DNA of 64,000 bases from Ideonella paludis (GTDB lineage: Bacteria; Pseudomonadota; Gammaproteobacteria; Burkholderiales; Burkholderiaceae_C): the NCBI RefSeq assembly GCF_018069865.1, contig NZ_JAGQDG010000008.1:124001-188000 (forward strand), given 5' to 3'. A program made the position numbers and the translations under genes. The notes beneath the pieces were generated by a model. That model was given only the letters and a program-made list of their open reading frames with translations, was not told where the DNA came from and did no database searches. Positions 9,024-18,332 of the stretch are shown one piece after another. Within the stretch, counting starts at the first letter, position 1. The number at the start of each line of letters is the position of its first letter.

Positions 9024-9707
9024 ATGGCAACAAAATCTTCTAAATTGAATATTGACTTGGGCGCCTCGCTTGAAGGGCTGTCAGCGCAATTCAGGGAACT
9101 CAATCCGCGCGAGCCCGGCCAGTGGCCCTTGATTCCAAAGGTTGCTGCCTGGGTTGCAACGGCATTGGCCGTCTTGTTTGTGGGTTGGATTTTGGTGCTC
9201 AGTGATGCAGACGCCGAATTGCAAGCCGAATTGGATCGTGAGCCAGCCCTCAAGGCGGACTACAAGAACAAGCTTGCTCAAGCCATCAATCTCAGCGAAT
9301 TGACAAAGCAAAAGCAGCAGGTTCAAGAGTACGTGACCCAACTGGAGCGCCAATTGCCCGGCAAAGCGGAAATGGACGCTCTGCTTTCCGATATCAACCA
9401 GGCGGGATTGGGGCGAGGGCTCCAATTCGAGTCTTTCAAGCCTGGGCAAGTGGTCATCAAAGACTACTACGCTGAATTGCCGATTGCTATCAAAGTGACC
9501 GGAAAGTACCACGATGTCGGGGCTTTCGCGGGCGACATCGCCAATTTGTCGCGGATTGTCACGCTGCACAATCTCGTCGTCGTGCCGGCCACCAAGGATG
9601 CTTCAGGCGGTGCCTTGTCGATGGAGGCGATGGCTCGTACTTACCGATACCTCGACCCCGCAGAAGTGGCCGAGGTGAAGCGCAATGCAGTGAAGGCTAA
9701 GCCATGA
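9024..9707 (+). CDS. pilO: Type IV pilus assembly protein PilO
   Basis: Partner of PilN in the inner-membrane alignment complex, 227 residues. The N-terminal cytoplasmic segment has the conserved stretch FRELNPREPGQWPLIPK. It is followed by a membrane helix (about residues 42-62), a coiled coil (LTKQKQQVQEYVTQLERQLP) and the ferredoxin-like fold with DYYAELPIAIKVTGKYHD. It starts 8 bases after pilN and overlaps pilP by four bases. Confidence 0.95.
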   Translation: MATKSSKLNIDLGASLEGLSAQFRELNPREPGQWPLIPKVAAWVATALAVLFVGWILVLSDADAELQAELDREPALKADYKNKLAQAINLSELTKQKQQVQEYVTQLERQLPGKAEMDALLSDINQAGLGRGLQFESFKPGQVVIKDYYAELPIAIKVTGKYHDVGAFAGDIANLSRIVTLHNLVVVPATKDASGGALSMEAMARTYRYLDPAEVAEVKRNAVKAKP

Positions 9708-10234
9708 TGCGCGCACTGAAGATAAGTTTGATTTCTCTGGCGGCCGTCTTGGCGGCTTGCAGTGGCGAACAACAAGAACTGCAGCAATGGCTCGACCAAG
9801 AAAAGGCGTCCTCTAAGCCCAGTGTGCAGCCCATTGCGGCGCCCAAGAAATTCGTTCCTGAGCCCTACTTGGTGGCCGGAGAGATTGATCCCTTCAGCAA
9901 TCAAAAGTTGAGTGCCGGAGCGAAGTTGGATCAACGTCAATCCAGCAGCTTGCTCGAAAGTGAAATGCGTCGCAGGAAGGATCCTTTAGAGGCTTATCCC
10001 TTGGACAGCATGACCATGGTCGGCAGTGTGGTGAAGCAAGGCAGACCTCATGCCTTGGTCAAGGTTGAAAACCTGCTCTATTACGTGAAGCAGGGTGAGT
10101 ATTTAGGCCAGAACTATGGCCGAGTCACGAAGATCGGGGAAACCGATCTCACGCTACGAGAGATTGTGCAGGACTCGGCAGGTGAGTGGATCGAGCGCAC
10201 AAGCACCCTCCAACTTCAGGAGAATGCGCGATGA
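9704..10234 (+). CDS. pilP: Type IV pilus inner-membrane lipoprotein PilP
   Basis: Lipoprotein that links the PilN/PilO dimer to the secretin PilQ. Signal peptide and lipobox (AAVLAAC) place the lipidated Cys at residue 19. A flexible stretch follows, then the conserved EPYLVAGEIDPFSNQKL and the beta-sandwich with SMTMVGSVVKQGRPHALVKV. Either of two adjacent ATG codons (9704, 9707) could start it; the first overlaps pilO as ATGA. Length 176 is typical. The stop overlaps the pilQ start. Confidence 0.95.
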   Translation: MMRALKISLISLAAVLAACSGEQQELQQWLDQEKASSKPSVQPIAAPKKFVPEPYLVAGEIDPFSNQKLSAGAKLDQRQSSSLLESEMRRRKDPLEAYPLDSMTMVGSVVKQGRPHALVKVENLLYYVKQGEYLGQNYGRVTKIGETDLTLREIVQDSAGEWIERTSTLQLQENAR

Positions 10235-12411
10235 ATAACGGGTTGGAGTTTCACAAGATGCGGAGTTGGCAAACGGGCGTTCTGGCCCTCACTTTGGGCA
10301 TGATCACACCCGTGTGTGTGATGGCTCAAAACACCATTCGGTCGATCACGGGTGCTCAGCAGTCCAGTGGCGAGGTGGTGCGCATTGAGATGAGTGAGGC
10401 GCTTTCGGCTCTGCCGGCGGGCTTTGCCGTTCAATCTCCACCTCGGGTAGCGATTGACCTCCCTGGTGTCGTGAACGGCTTGGGGCGCGGCTCTGTCGAT
10501 CTCAACCAAGGAAATGTACGCAGCGTCAATGTGGCTAGCGCTGGTGAGCGGACGCGCTTGGTCTTGAATTTGCGTCAGGCATCTGGCTATCGCACAGAGA
10601 TTCAAGGCAATATGTTGGTGGTGCTGCTGGAGCAGGCTGCCTCAGCAGGCGCGGCAGCGCCGGCAATCGCTTCGACCTCAACGTCAACGTTTGCTCCGTC
10701 GCAAAACGTAGATCAGCAGGCCATTCGTGACATCGACTTCCGCCGTGGCCCGGACGGTGCGGGACGTGTCATTGTGGGCTTGGGCAGTTCCCAAGTTGGC
10801 GTTGACCTGAAGCAGCAAGGCCAGAACTTGGTGGTCGAGTTTCAGCGCTCGAATCTCCCAGAAAAGCTCCGTCGTCGTCTGGATGTGTCGGACTTCGGCT
10901 CGCCGGTCCAGACTGTTTCCACCACGCAAAGTGGTGACCGCGTCCGCATGATTGTGGAGCCTCGCGGTGCGTGGGAGCACAGCGCTTATCAGACTGATAA
11001 CCAATTCGTGTTGGAAGTTCGCCCGGTCCGCATGGATCCCAACAAGGTGACGCAAGGCGCTGGCTATCAAGGTGAGAAGCTGTCGCTGAATTTCCAGAAC
11101 ATCGAAGTTCGGTCCCTGTTGCAAGTCGTGGCTGATTTCACCAACTTCAATGTGGTGACAAGCGACTCTGTCACGGGCAATGTGACGCTGCGCCTGAAGG
11201 ATGTCCCTTGGGATCAGGCTCTCGACATCATTCTTCAAGCCAAGGGCTTGGGCATGCGCAAGTCAGGCAATGTGCTGTGGATTGCGCCCAAGGAAGAATT
11301 GGCGACGAAAGAACAGGTTGACCTCGAGGCCAAGAAGAAGATCTCTGACCTCGAGCCTGTTCGGACCCAATCCTTCCAGCTCAACTATTCCAAAGCAGAA
11401 GACGTGGGCAAGGCCTTGATGGGGCAGAGCAGCGCGGGTGGCGCTGGTTTGGGCAACTCTGCGGTGCGCATCCTCTCTCCGCGTGGCTCGGTGCTGGCTG
11501 AATCTCGGACCAACCAATTGTTTGTGTCCGACATCCCCGCCAAGCTTGAAGAGGTGGCCATGATGGTCAGCAAGATTGACGTGCCCGTGCGTCAGGTGCT
11601 GATTGAGGCCCGGATTGTTGAGGCTGACGATACGTTCGGCCGCTCATTGGGCGTGAAGCTGGGTTCCTCTGACTTCCGCGGCTTGCGTGGTGGCGTGCCA
11701 GGCTACGGCTTAGGTGGCGGCAACAACGTCACCATTGGCGGCAACTACAACGCTGTGGGCGGTCAGACCTTGCAGGTCAAGTCCTCGGACTTCCTCTACA
11801 ACGACACTCAGTTCGTCAATATGCCTGCTTCAGGTGGTGCCTATTCGTCGGCTTCTCCTGCGACCTTCGCTCTGTCGCTGTTTAGCGCAACGGCTAACCG
11901 TTTCCTGAACTTGGAGTTGTCAGCGCTCGAAGCCGACAACAAGGGCAAGATTGTCTCCAGCCCGCGTGTCGTCACCGCAGACCAAGTCAAAGCCGTGATC
12001 GAGCAGGGTGAAGAGTTGCCTTACCAGGTTGCCACCTCTAGCGGCGCCACATCGATTCAGTTCAAGAAGGCCAGTTTGAAGCTGGAGGTTACGCCCCAGA
12101 TCACGCCTGAAGGAAATGTGATTCTCGATGTGGACATCAACAAGGACAGTCGTGGCGTGTCAACGGCCGCTGGTCCTGCCATTAACACCAAGCACGTGAA
12201 AACTCAGGTGCTTGTCGAGAATGGCGGTACGGTCGTCATCGGTGGTATCTACACCCAAGATGAGAGTACCGAAGTCACCAAGGTGCCGCTCCTGGGTGAC
12301 ATTCCTTATGTGGGCAATTTGTTCAAGAGCACCATCCGCAGCGATCGTCGCAACGAATTGCTGGTCTTCCTGACCCCCAAAGTCGTCACGGATCGCTCGT
12401 CCGCGCGCTGA
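10231..12411 (+). CDS. pilQ: Type IV pilus secretin PilQ
   Basis: Outer-membrane secretin channel through which the pilus passes, 726 residues. A signal peptide ends near residue 33 (VCVMAQ). Two AMIN domains follow (peptidoglycan binding, about residues 35-145 and 165-270), then the secretin/TonB short N-terminal domain (LSLNFQNIEVRSLLQVV), an N1 domain and the secretin barrel beginning VRQVLIEARIVEADD. It ends with VPLLGDIPYVGNLFKS and a hydrophobic strand. The start at 10231 is chosen over an upstream in-frame ATG because of the ATGA overlap with pilP and the AGGAG nearby. Confidence 0.96.
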   Translation: MNNGLEFHKMRSWQTGVLALTLGMITPVCVMAQNTIRSITGAQQSSGEVVRIEMSEALSALPAGFAVQSPPRVAIDLPGVVNGLGRGSVDLNQGNVRSVNVASAGERTRLVLNLRQASGYRTEIQGNMLVVLLEQAASAGAAAPAIASTSTSTFAPSQNVDQQAIRDIDFRRGPDGAGRVIVGLGSSQVGVDLKQQGQNLVVEFQRSNLPEKLRRRLDVSDFGSPVQTVSTTQSGDRVRMIVEPRGAWEHSAYQTDNQFVLEVRPVRMDPNKVTQGAGYQGEKLSLNFQNIEVRSLLQVVADFTNFNVVTSDSVTGNVTLRLKDVPWDQALDIILQAKGLGMRKSGNVLWIAPKEELATKEQVDLEAKKKISDLEPVRTQSFQLNYSKAEDVGKALMGQSSAGGAGLGNSAVRILSPRGSVLAESRTNQLFVSDIPAKLEEVAMMVSKIDVPVRQVLIEARIVEADDTFGRSLGVKLGSSDFRGLRGGVPGYGLGGGNNVTIGGNYNAVGGQTLQVKSSDFLYNDTQFVNMPASGGAYSSASPATFALSLFSATANRFLNLELSALEADNKGKIVSSPRVVTADQVKAVIEQGEELPYQVATSSGATSIQFKKASLKLEVTPQITPEGNVILDVDINKDSRGVSTAAGPAINTKHVKTQVLVENGGTVVIGGIYTQDESTEVTKVPLLGDIPYVGNLFKSTIRSDRRNELLVFLTPKVVTDRSSAR

Positions 12412-12436
12412 ATAAAAGAACCCCAGGAGTAGAGAA

Positions 12437-15400
12437 ATGATTCGTTCGTTATGGGGCGTGGTCCTCGGCTTGATGGTGGCGTTGCTCACGGCCTGCGGCG
12501 GCGGTGGCAGTGACGCTGGTGATTGTGTGATCGGCTGCTCCGGCGACGGTGGTAGCACGGCAAAAGTCAGCGAGTTGCGCATCGCTTTATCGTCCAACAC
12601 CATCGACCTGACGTCGCCTTCGCCGGTCACCGTCACAGTGACGGCTGTCAACGCGGCCAATCAGGCCGTGGCCGATGCGCTGGTGACGGTCTCGGTCGAT
12701 CAAGAGGGCAACATTTTGGCGGGCGCGTCCAAGACGGACGCCTCCGGTGTCTTGACGGCTACTTTGAATGCTGGCACCAACAAGTCTGTGCGCGTGATGA
12801 CCATCACCGCAGTCAGCGGCACTGTCAGCAAGCAAGCCTCAGTGGCTGTTGTTGAAGGTGGCCCCTCCTCGCCAGTCAGTGATCTGCGCGTCGCACTCAG
12901 CAGCGCCTCCATTGACGCCAGCGCTCCGGCTCCCGTCGCTGTGACGGTAACGGCTGTCAATGCATCCAATCAAGTGGTTTCCAACGCGCCGGTGACGCTG
13001 AGCGTTGCCAATGGAGGCTTGATCACGGCCGCTGCCGCCAAAACCGATGGCTCCGGCATCCTCACGGGCAACCTTGAGTTGGGCGACAACCGTGCAGTGC
13101 GGACTATGACCGTGACGGCCATCAGTGGCGCTATCGCCAAGAGTGCGGTGGTTTCGGTGGTTGAAGGTTCTCCCTCGGCGGCCGTGGCTGAGCTGCGTGT
13201 GACCGCTGCAACTTCCACGATTTCGAACAAGGCGCCAGCGCCTGTTGAAGTCACTGTGCAAGCGGTCAATGCCAACAATCTTCCAGTGTCCGGAGCGCCG
13301 GTGACGGTGCGGGCGGACCAAGGGGGGGTTGTGACGGCGGGGGCGGCCACCACAAGTGCGGCCGGTACTTTGACAGTGACTCTGGGCATGGGTTCAAACA
13401 CCACACCTCGGGTGATCACTTTGACGGCCACCAGCGGCACAAAGACCGGTACCGGCACCGTCACCGTTGTGGATGGCTTCAGCGCTGGCACTGCTTCTGT
13501 AGCGGTGGCGCTCAGCAGCACTACGGTCTCGAATGCCGCACCGTCCACCATCAGCGTCACTCTGTTGGATGCCAAGGGTGTGGCGGTTCCGAATGCGGTG
13601 GTGACGTTCAGCAGCGAAAAGGGCTTGGGCCGATTCAATGCCAACAGCGCTTTGACCGACGCATCTGGCAAAGCCCAAGTTCAGCTGAGCCCAGCGACTT
13701 CCACCACCGCGGGCGCTGATTACGTGCTGGCTAGCGCGCAGGTTAACGGTGTGGACGTCTCTGCCAAGGCTGGCTTCTCCGTCATCGCCATTCCTATCCA
13801 GATTCAGTCCCTCACGAGTGACTCACCGGCGGGCATTGGCCCTTACGGCCAGACCAATATCGATGTGGTTTTGTCTGGAACATTGCCTGGTGTGCCCGTC
13901 ACCCTTCAAGCGGTGTCCCAGTGTGCGGCAACTGGCAAGGCCACTTTGCTGCCAGCCCTGCTCACCACGTCCATTGGAAGCGGGTCCTTCGTGCTGAAGG
14001 ACAACCAGTGCGGTGTGAACTCGAATAACGACACGGTGACGATCTCTGTGGTGGGCTCCACTGAGTCCAAATCGATCCAGATACCGATTGGCAAGCCTGC
14101 GGCATCCAGCTTGGCCTATGTCTCCGCGTCGCCCTCAGTGATCTACCTGAAAGGCTCCGGATTTGCTGAGTCTTCGACGGTGACCTTCCAGGTGCGTGAC
14201 AGCTCCGGTAACCCGCTGCCCAATGTGCCGGTCACGCTGAGCTTGGTGAATGCGACGGGCGGTGTGACGCTGGAAGGAGCAGGGATACCTCGCAACAGCG
14301 ACAGCAACGGTCAGGTGTCTGGCCGTGTGGTGGCCGGGACGGTACCTACCCCCGTGCGTGTGCGTGCTGAACTGAGCAGCAACACCAGCGTGAATACCGT
14401 ATCGAGCGGCCTCAGCATCGCAGTGGGACTTCCAGCCCAGCAGAACTTCTCTCTGGCACAGAGGACGATCAATATCGAAGGCTGGAACTACGACGGCACG
14501 ACCAACAGCTACACCATCATCGCTTCTGATCGGCTCGGTAATCCAGTGCCAGACGACACGGCCATTAACTTCGTCACTGAAGGTGGCGGCCAAATTGCGT
14601 CTCAAGCCTTTACGAAGTCTGTTCAAGGTCTGTCCAGCGCGACGGCCACCTTCCAATCGTCTGAACCACGGCCTGCGGATGGTCGAATTACCGTCTTGGC
14701 TTATGCCCTGGGCGAAGAGTCCTTCCTCGACCTGAATGGCAACAACGTCTGGGACGGTGGTAGCAGCGCAGAACCCTTCCAAGATCTAGGCGATCTCTTT
14801 ATCAGCCGGCGTTTCGTCACCACCTATGACTCTGCGGTCGACCAAACCATCAGCTTCGCCAACTCGACAGAAAACTGCGTGCTGAATACCAACCCCCTGC
14901 TGCCGAGCAACGCCTCGATCCCGTCCATTGGTACGCGCTGCGACAAGACATTGGGTCGAAACTTTGTGCGCCGTGCGACGGAAACCATCCTGTCGACCTC
15001 GTCGCCTGAGGTCTACATCTTCCGTGGCGGCGTCGGCAATCCGCTGGGCTTAGCTGGCACGCTTGATAGTAGCTGCGCTACTCGATCTATCGTGTCGTCC
15101 AGCGACGGCGTCACTACCTCCACCTTCTATCGGGTGAACACCGGCATCTTCTCAGCCGCAGGCGCCATGACCCTGCTTTTGGCTGATAGCAACCCCAACC
15201 GCTTGAACCCCATGCCAGCTGGTACAGAGGTTTCTGTGACCGCCACGGATGGTTTGTCGGTCAAGGTCTTGGGTGGCACGCCGGTGGTTAGTACATCGGA
15301 TGCAACGGCCATTGGTATCTCTGTTGGGTTCGACCAAACGACAACGGCTGGCACGGTGTTTGTCACCACGAAGACGCCCAAGGGTGTGACAACCAGCGTC

Positions 15401-15448
15401 CCCGTTCCCGTGTTCAAGGACGCCGCCCTCACGCAGTGCGCTCGGTAA
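12437..15448 (+). CDS. Large Ig-like repeat lipoprotein
   Basis: Predicted outer-membrane lipoprotein of 1003 residues. The signal peptide ends at lipobox LLTAC (Cys20), followed by a GGGGS linker. Four tandem Ig-like (Big_1/invasin-type) repeats of about 100 residues occupy residues 43-450. Repeats 1-3 share the pattern VTVTAVNA..N..V..A.VT, T..SG.LT and a closing VVEG. Further Ig-like segments follow (VTFQVRDSSGNPLPNVPVTL), then an acidic DLNGNNVWDGG loop like a Ca2+ site and a C-terminal beta-rich part with several Cys. It starts 25 bases after pilQ and its last 13 bases overlap aroK. No enzymatic motif is visible. A surface adhesin or pilus-associated role is inference from architecture and position. 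Confidence 0.85.
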   Translation: MIRSLWGVVLGLMVALLTACGGGGSDAGDCVIGCSGDGGSTAKVSELRIALSSNTIDLTSPSPVTVTVTAVNAANQAVADALVTVSVDQEGNILAGASKTDASGVLTATLNAGTNKSVRVMTITAVSGTVSKQASVAVVEGGPSSPVSDLRVALSSASIDASAPAPVAVTVTAVNASNQVVSNAPVTLSVANGGLITAAAAKTDGSGILTGNLELGDNRAVRTMTVTAISGAIAKSAVVSVVEGSPSAAVAELRVTAATSTISNKAPAPVEVTVQAVNANNLPVSGAPVTVRADQGGVVTAGAATTSAAGTLTVTLGMGSNTTPRVITLTATSGTKTGTGTVTVVDGFSAGTASVAVALSSTTVSNAAPSTISVTLLDAKGVAVPNAVVTFSSEKGLGRFNANSALTDASGKAQVQLSPATSTTAGADYVLASAQVNGVDVSAKAGFSVIAIPIQIQSLTSDSPAGIGPYGQTNIDVVLSGTLPGVPVTLQAVSQCAATGKATLLPALLTTSIGSGSFVLKDNQCGVNSNNDTVTISVVGSTESKSIQIPIGKPAASSLAYVSASPSVIYLKGSGFAESSTVTFQVRDSSGNPLPNVPVTLSLVNATGGVTLEGAGIPRNSDSNGQVSGRVVAGTVPTPVRVRAELSSNTSVNTVSSGLSIAVGLPAQQNFSLAQRTINIEGWNYDGTTNSYTIIASDRLGNPVPDDTAINFVTEGGGQIASQAFTKSVQGLSSATATFQSSEPRPADGRITVLAYALGEESFLDLNGNNVWDGGSSAEPFQDLGDLFISRRFVTTYDSAVDQTISFANSTENCVLNTNPLLPSNASIPSIGTRCDKTLGRNFVRRATETILSTSSPEVYIFRGGVGNPLGLAGTLDSSCATRSIVSSSDGVTTSTFYRVNTGIFSAAGAMTLLLADSNPNRLNPMPAGTEVSVTATDGLSVKVLGGTPVVSTSDATAIGISVGFDQTTTAGTVFVTTKTPKGVTTSVPVPVFKDAALTQCAR
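12563..13792 (+). repeat. Four tandem Ig-domain coding repeats
   Basis: In-gene tandem repeats starting near 12563, 12863, 13172 and 13481. The spacing is 300, 309 and 309 bases (100-103 codons). Repeats 1 to 3 are clearly similar in protein sequence, and each runs from a strand like ELRIALSS to a closing VVEG or VVDG. Repeat 4 is more diverged. DNA identity is lower than protein similarity, so these look like old duplications rather than a recently expanded array. Confidence 0.7.
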
Positions 15449-16002
15449 TCTCCCTGGTCGGCATGCCCGGCTGCGGCAAGTCCACTGTCGGGAGACAGTT
15501 GGCTCGCTCATTGGGCCTGCGCTTTCTGGACTCAGACTCGGAAATCGAGTCTGAGCTCGGAGAGAGCATCCGAAGCTTCTTCGACCGAGAGGGTGAAGAG
15601 GCTTTTCGGCTTGTGGAGGAGCGGGTCATTGCTCGACTCACCGCTGGTGGAGGCCTGATGCTCGCGACAGGTGGGGGCGCGGTGTTGCGTCCTGCCAATC
15701 GCCAAGCGCTGCGGGCTGCCGGCAATCATGTGATCTATCTGCGCAGCACTCCCGAAGAGCTGATGCGCCGCTTGCGCCACGACACTAAGCGGCCACTGTT
15801 GCAGGTCGCGGACCCGCTGAAGCGTTTGCGCGATCTCTATGCGCAGCGAGATCCGTTTTATCGCGAGGCGGCTGAGTTTGTCATCGACACAGGGCGCCAC
15901 TCCCTAGCGACCTTGGTCAATCTGATCGCCATGCAGGTGGAGATGGCGGGATGGCTGGATTCAGCAAGCTCCTCAGAGCCCAGCCTAGGCCAAAGCGGCT
16001 GA
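15436..16002 (+). CDS. aroK: Shikimate kinase
   Basis: Phosphorylates shikimate at the 3-OH with ATP, the fifth step of chorismate synthesis. The P-loop GMPGCGKST is at residues 9-17. It is followed by the shikimate-binding LDSDSEIE (Asp) and FFDREGEEAFR motifs, the GGG motif (LATGGGAVL) and the lid region RPLLQVADP. It starts at GTG 15436, inside the last codons of the Ig-repeat gene, so translation may be coupled to it. The order pilQ-aroK-aroB is usual, except for the inserted Ig gene. Length 188. Confidence 0.95.
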   Translation: MRSVISLVGMPGCGKSTVGRQLARSLGLRFLDSDSEIESELGESIRSFFDREGEEAFRLVEERVIARLTAGGGLMLATGGGAVLRPANRQALRAAGNHVIYLRSTPEELMRRLRHDTKRPLLQVADPLKRLRDLYAQRDPFYREAAEFVIDTGRHSLATLVNLIAMQVEMAGWLDSASSSEPSLGQSG

Positions 16003-16039
16003 AAGCCTTGGGCCAAATTGGCGACATACACTTGTCGCC

Positions 16040-17146
16040 ATGTCGCAAGCCTCACTCCCCTTCGAAGACGTCCGCATCGAGCTGGGCGAACGCAGCTACA
16101 CCGTGCGCGTCGGCGCACAGCTTCTCGATGACCCACAGACATGGCAGGGGCTGCCCCGCGCCAAGTCCGCCGTCATCGTGACCAACACCACGGTTGGGCC
16201 ACTGTATGCCCAGCGATTGGTGGACCAACTCCAAGCCCATTACGCCGCCGTTCATGTCGTCACGCTGCCTGACGGCGAAGCCCACAAAGATTGGCAGACG
16301 CTGCAACTGATCTTTGATGCCCTGCTGCGTGAAGAGTGCGACCGCAAGACCGTGCTGTTTGCGCTGGGGGGCGGGGTGATCGGCGACATGACTGGCTTTG
16401 CCGCAGCTTGCTATATGCGGGGCGTGCCCTTTGTGCAGGTGCCCACCACGCTGCTGGCGCAAGTAGACTCGTCAGTGGGGGGCAAGACAGCGGTGAATCA
16501 CCCCTTGGGCAAGAACATGATCGGCTCCTTCTATCAGCCCGAGCGTGTGGTGTGCGACCTGTCTTTGCTGGCTTCATTGCCACAGAGAGAGGTGGCCGCC
16601 GGCCTTGCTGAAGTGATCAAGTACGGGCCAATTTTTGATACGTCGTTCCTCAGCTGGTTAGACGCTCACATGGAAGACTTGGTGGCGCGTGACCTGGCTG
16701 CATTGCGTCATGCGGTCGTGCGCTCCTGCCAAATCAAGGCCGAAGTGGTGGGTCAAGATGAGCGCGAGTCGGGTCTGCGCGCCATTCTGAACTTCGGCCA
16801 CACCTTTGGCCACGCCATTGAGGCCGGCATGGGCTATGGCGTCTGGCTGCACGGGGAGGCGGTGGGCTGCGGCATGGTCATGGCGGCGGAGTTGTCGCGC
16901 GCATTGGGGATCCTGGAGGCGAGTGACGTCAACCGCATGAGAGCCTTGATCCAGCGCGCTGGCTTGCCGGTGGTTGGGCCAGCGTGGCCCGCGCAGGACT
17001 ACCTGCGGCATATGCGCGTGGACAAAAAAGCTGAAAACGGCGCGATCCGCTTTGTGGTCCTGGAAGGATTGGGTAAAGCTGTGATGCGCGCTGCTGACGA
17101 TGAAACCGTCAGCCAGGTGTTGGCGCGAACCTGTGCGCCTCTCTGA
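16040..17146 (+). CDS. aroB: 3-dehydroquinate synthase
   Basis: NAD+- and metal-dependent conversion of DAHP to 3-dehydroquinate, second step of the shikimate pathway. Visible motifs are the NAD-binding GGGVIGDMTGFAAA, the substrate/metal region QVPTTLLAQVDSSVGGKTAVNH, KNMIGSFYQP, the metal ligand Glu in GLAEVIKYG and the metal His residues in NFGHTFGHAIE and WLHGEAVGCGM. Length 368 is standard. It lies 37 bases after aroK on the same strand. Confidence 0.96.
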   Translation: MSQASLPFEDVRIELGERSYTVRVGAQLLDDPQTWQGLPRAKSAVIVTNTTVGPLYAQRLVDQLQAHYAAVHVVTLPDGEAHKDWQTLQLIFDALLREECDRKTVLFALGGGVIGDMTGFAAACYMRGVPFVQVPTTLLAQVDSSVGGKTAVNHPLGKNMIGSFYQPERVVCDLSLLASLPQREVAAGLAEVIKYGPIFDTSFLSWLDAHMEDLVARDLAALRHAVVRSCQIKAEVVGQDERESGLRAILNFGHTFGHAIEAGMGYGVWLHGEAVGCGMVMAAELSRALGILEASDVNRMRALIQRAGLPVVGPAWPAQDYLRHMRVDKKAENGAIRFVVLEGLGKAVMRAADDETVSQVLARTCAPL

Positions 17147-17159
17147 CGCCAGCAAGCCG

Positions 17160-18326
17160 ATGCAGACGGTGCCCCACGCAGCGCCCCTTGCCGCTTGGGC
17201 TTCGGCGCCCGCCTCCTCTCGGGGGCGTCGCATCGCTGAACCAGATGCACCCACCCGCAATGCGTTCCAGCGTGATCGCGACCGCATCATCCACAGCTCC
17301 GCGTTCAGGCGCTTGGTCTACAAGACCCAAGTTTTTTTGAACCATGAGGGCGACCTTTTCAGAACCCGCCTCACGCACTCTTTGGAAGTGGCTCAATTAG
17401 GCCGCTCAGTCGCACGTTGTTTGGGCTTGAACGAGGACCTGGTGGAGGCCATTGCGCTGGCGCACGACCTTGGCCACACACCTTTCGGTCATGCAGGGCA
17501 AGATGCTCTGAATGACTGCATGGCCCAGCATGGTGGCTTTGAGCACAATCTGCAGAGCTTGCGTGTTGTGGACAGCCTTGAGAAGCGATATCCCCTCTGG
17601 GATGGACTCAACCTGTGCTTTGAAACGCGCGAAGGCATTTTGAAACGCTGCCCGCTCGCTTTGGCGCAGCAGCTTGAACTCAAAGAACCCGACGGCGTTG
17701 GCCGTCGCTTTCTGGATGGCACACAGCCCAGCCTAGAGGCACAACTCACCAACCTCGCGGATGAAGTGGCTTACAACGCCCATGACGCCGACGACGGTGT
17801 GCGTTCAGGCCTGCTGGACCTCCAACAGCTGCGTGAGGTGCCCCTGCTGCAGCACACCTGGGACGAAGTGGAGCGCGACCACCCTGGCCTCAGCCGCCAG
17901 CAGCCGCGACGCTTGCTCGCCGAGATCATTCGCCGTGTGCTGTCAGAACAAATCTACGACTTGATCGCAGAAACCCAAGCACGGTTGGGCAGCAACCAGC
18001 CCGCTGATGCCTGGGCGGCCCGTCGTCTGCCCAGCCAGATCGGTTTCAGTGAGGCCATGCGAGCGCGCAACACAGAATTGAAGCGCTTCCTCTTCAAGTC
18101 ACTCTACCGCCACCCCAAAGTCATGGAAACCACGGCGGCGGCCAAACAGGCGTTGACTGAGCTGTTTGCGGTCTATGCCAACGATCCGGCGTTGATGCCC
18201 GAAGAATTTCAAAAACCAAACTCCGACCTCCGCGGCGTGGCAGATTACATCGCGGGCATGACGGACCGCTTCGCCATCCGTGAGCATCGGCGCCTGACCG
18301 GTCGCGACCTGCTCCCAGGCGCTTGA
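17160..18326 (+). CDS. dgt: dGTPase-like HD-domain deoxynucleotide triphosphohydrolase
   Basis: Member of the dGTPase family, which removes triphosphate from deoxynucleoside triphosphates. Visible motifs are RIIHSSAFRRLVYKTQVF, then the HD metal site: THSLEVAQ supplies the first His and ALAHDLGHTPFGHAG the HD pair and following His residues. LNLCFETREGILKR and DEVAYNAHD complete the core. A start at 17160 gives 388 residues. The first 35 residues are Ala/Ser/Pro rich and unconserved, so the true start could be slightly later. It follows aroB by 13 bases. Confidence 0.88.
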   Translation: MQTVPHAAPLAAWASAPASSRGRRIAEPDAPTRNAFQRDRDRIIHSSAFRRLVYKTQVFLNHEGDLFRTRLTHSLEVAQLGRSVARCLGLNEDLVEAIALAHDLGHTPFGHAGQDALNDCMAQHGGFEHNLQSLRVVDSLEKRYPLWDGLNLCFETREGILKRCPLALAQQLELKEPDGVGRRFLDGTQPSLEAQLTNLADEVAYNAHDADDGVRSGLLDLQQLREVPLLQHTWDEVERDHPGLSRQQPRRLLAEIIRRVLSEQIYDLIAETQARLGSNQPADAWAARRLPSQIGFSEAMRARNTELKRFLFKSLYRHPKVMETTAAAKQALTELFAVYANDPALMPEEFQKPNSDLRGVADYIAGMTDRFAIREHRRLTGRDLLPGA

Positions 18327-18332
18327 GACACC

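Noticed and set aside
12563-13792. Tandem repeats considered as a CRISPR-like or VNTR array
   Set aside because: Period of about 300 bases with open reading frame and diverged copies; it is a protein-domain repeat.
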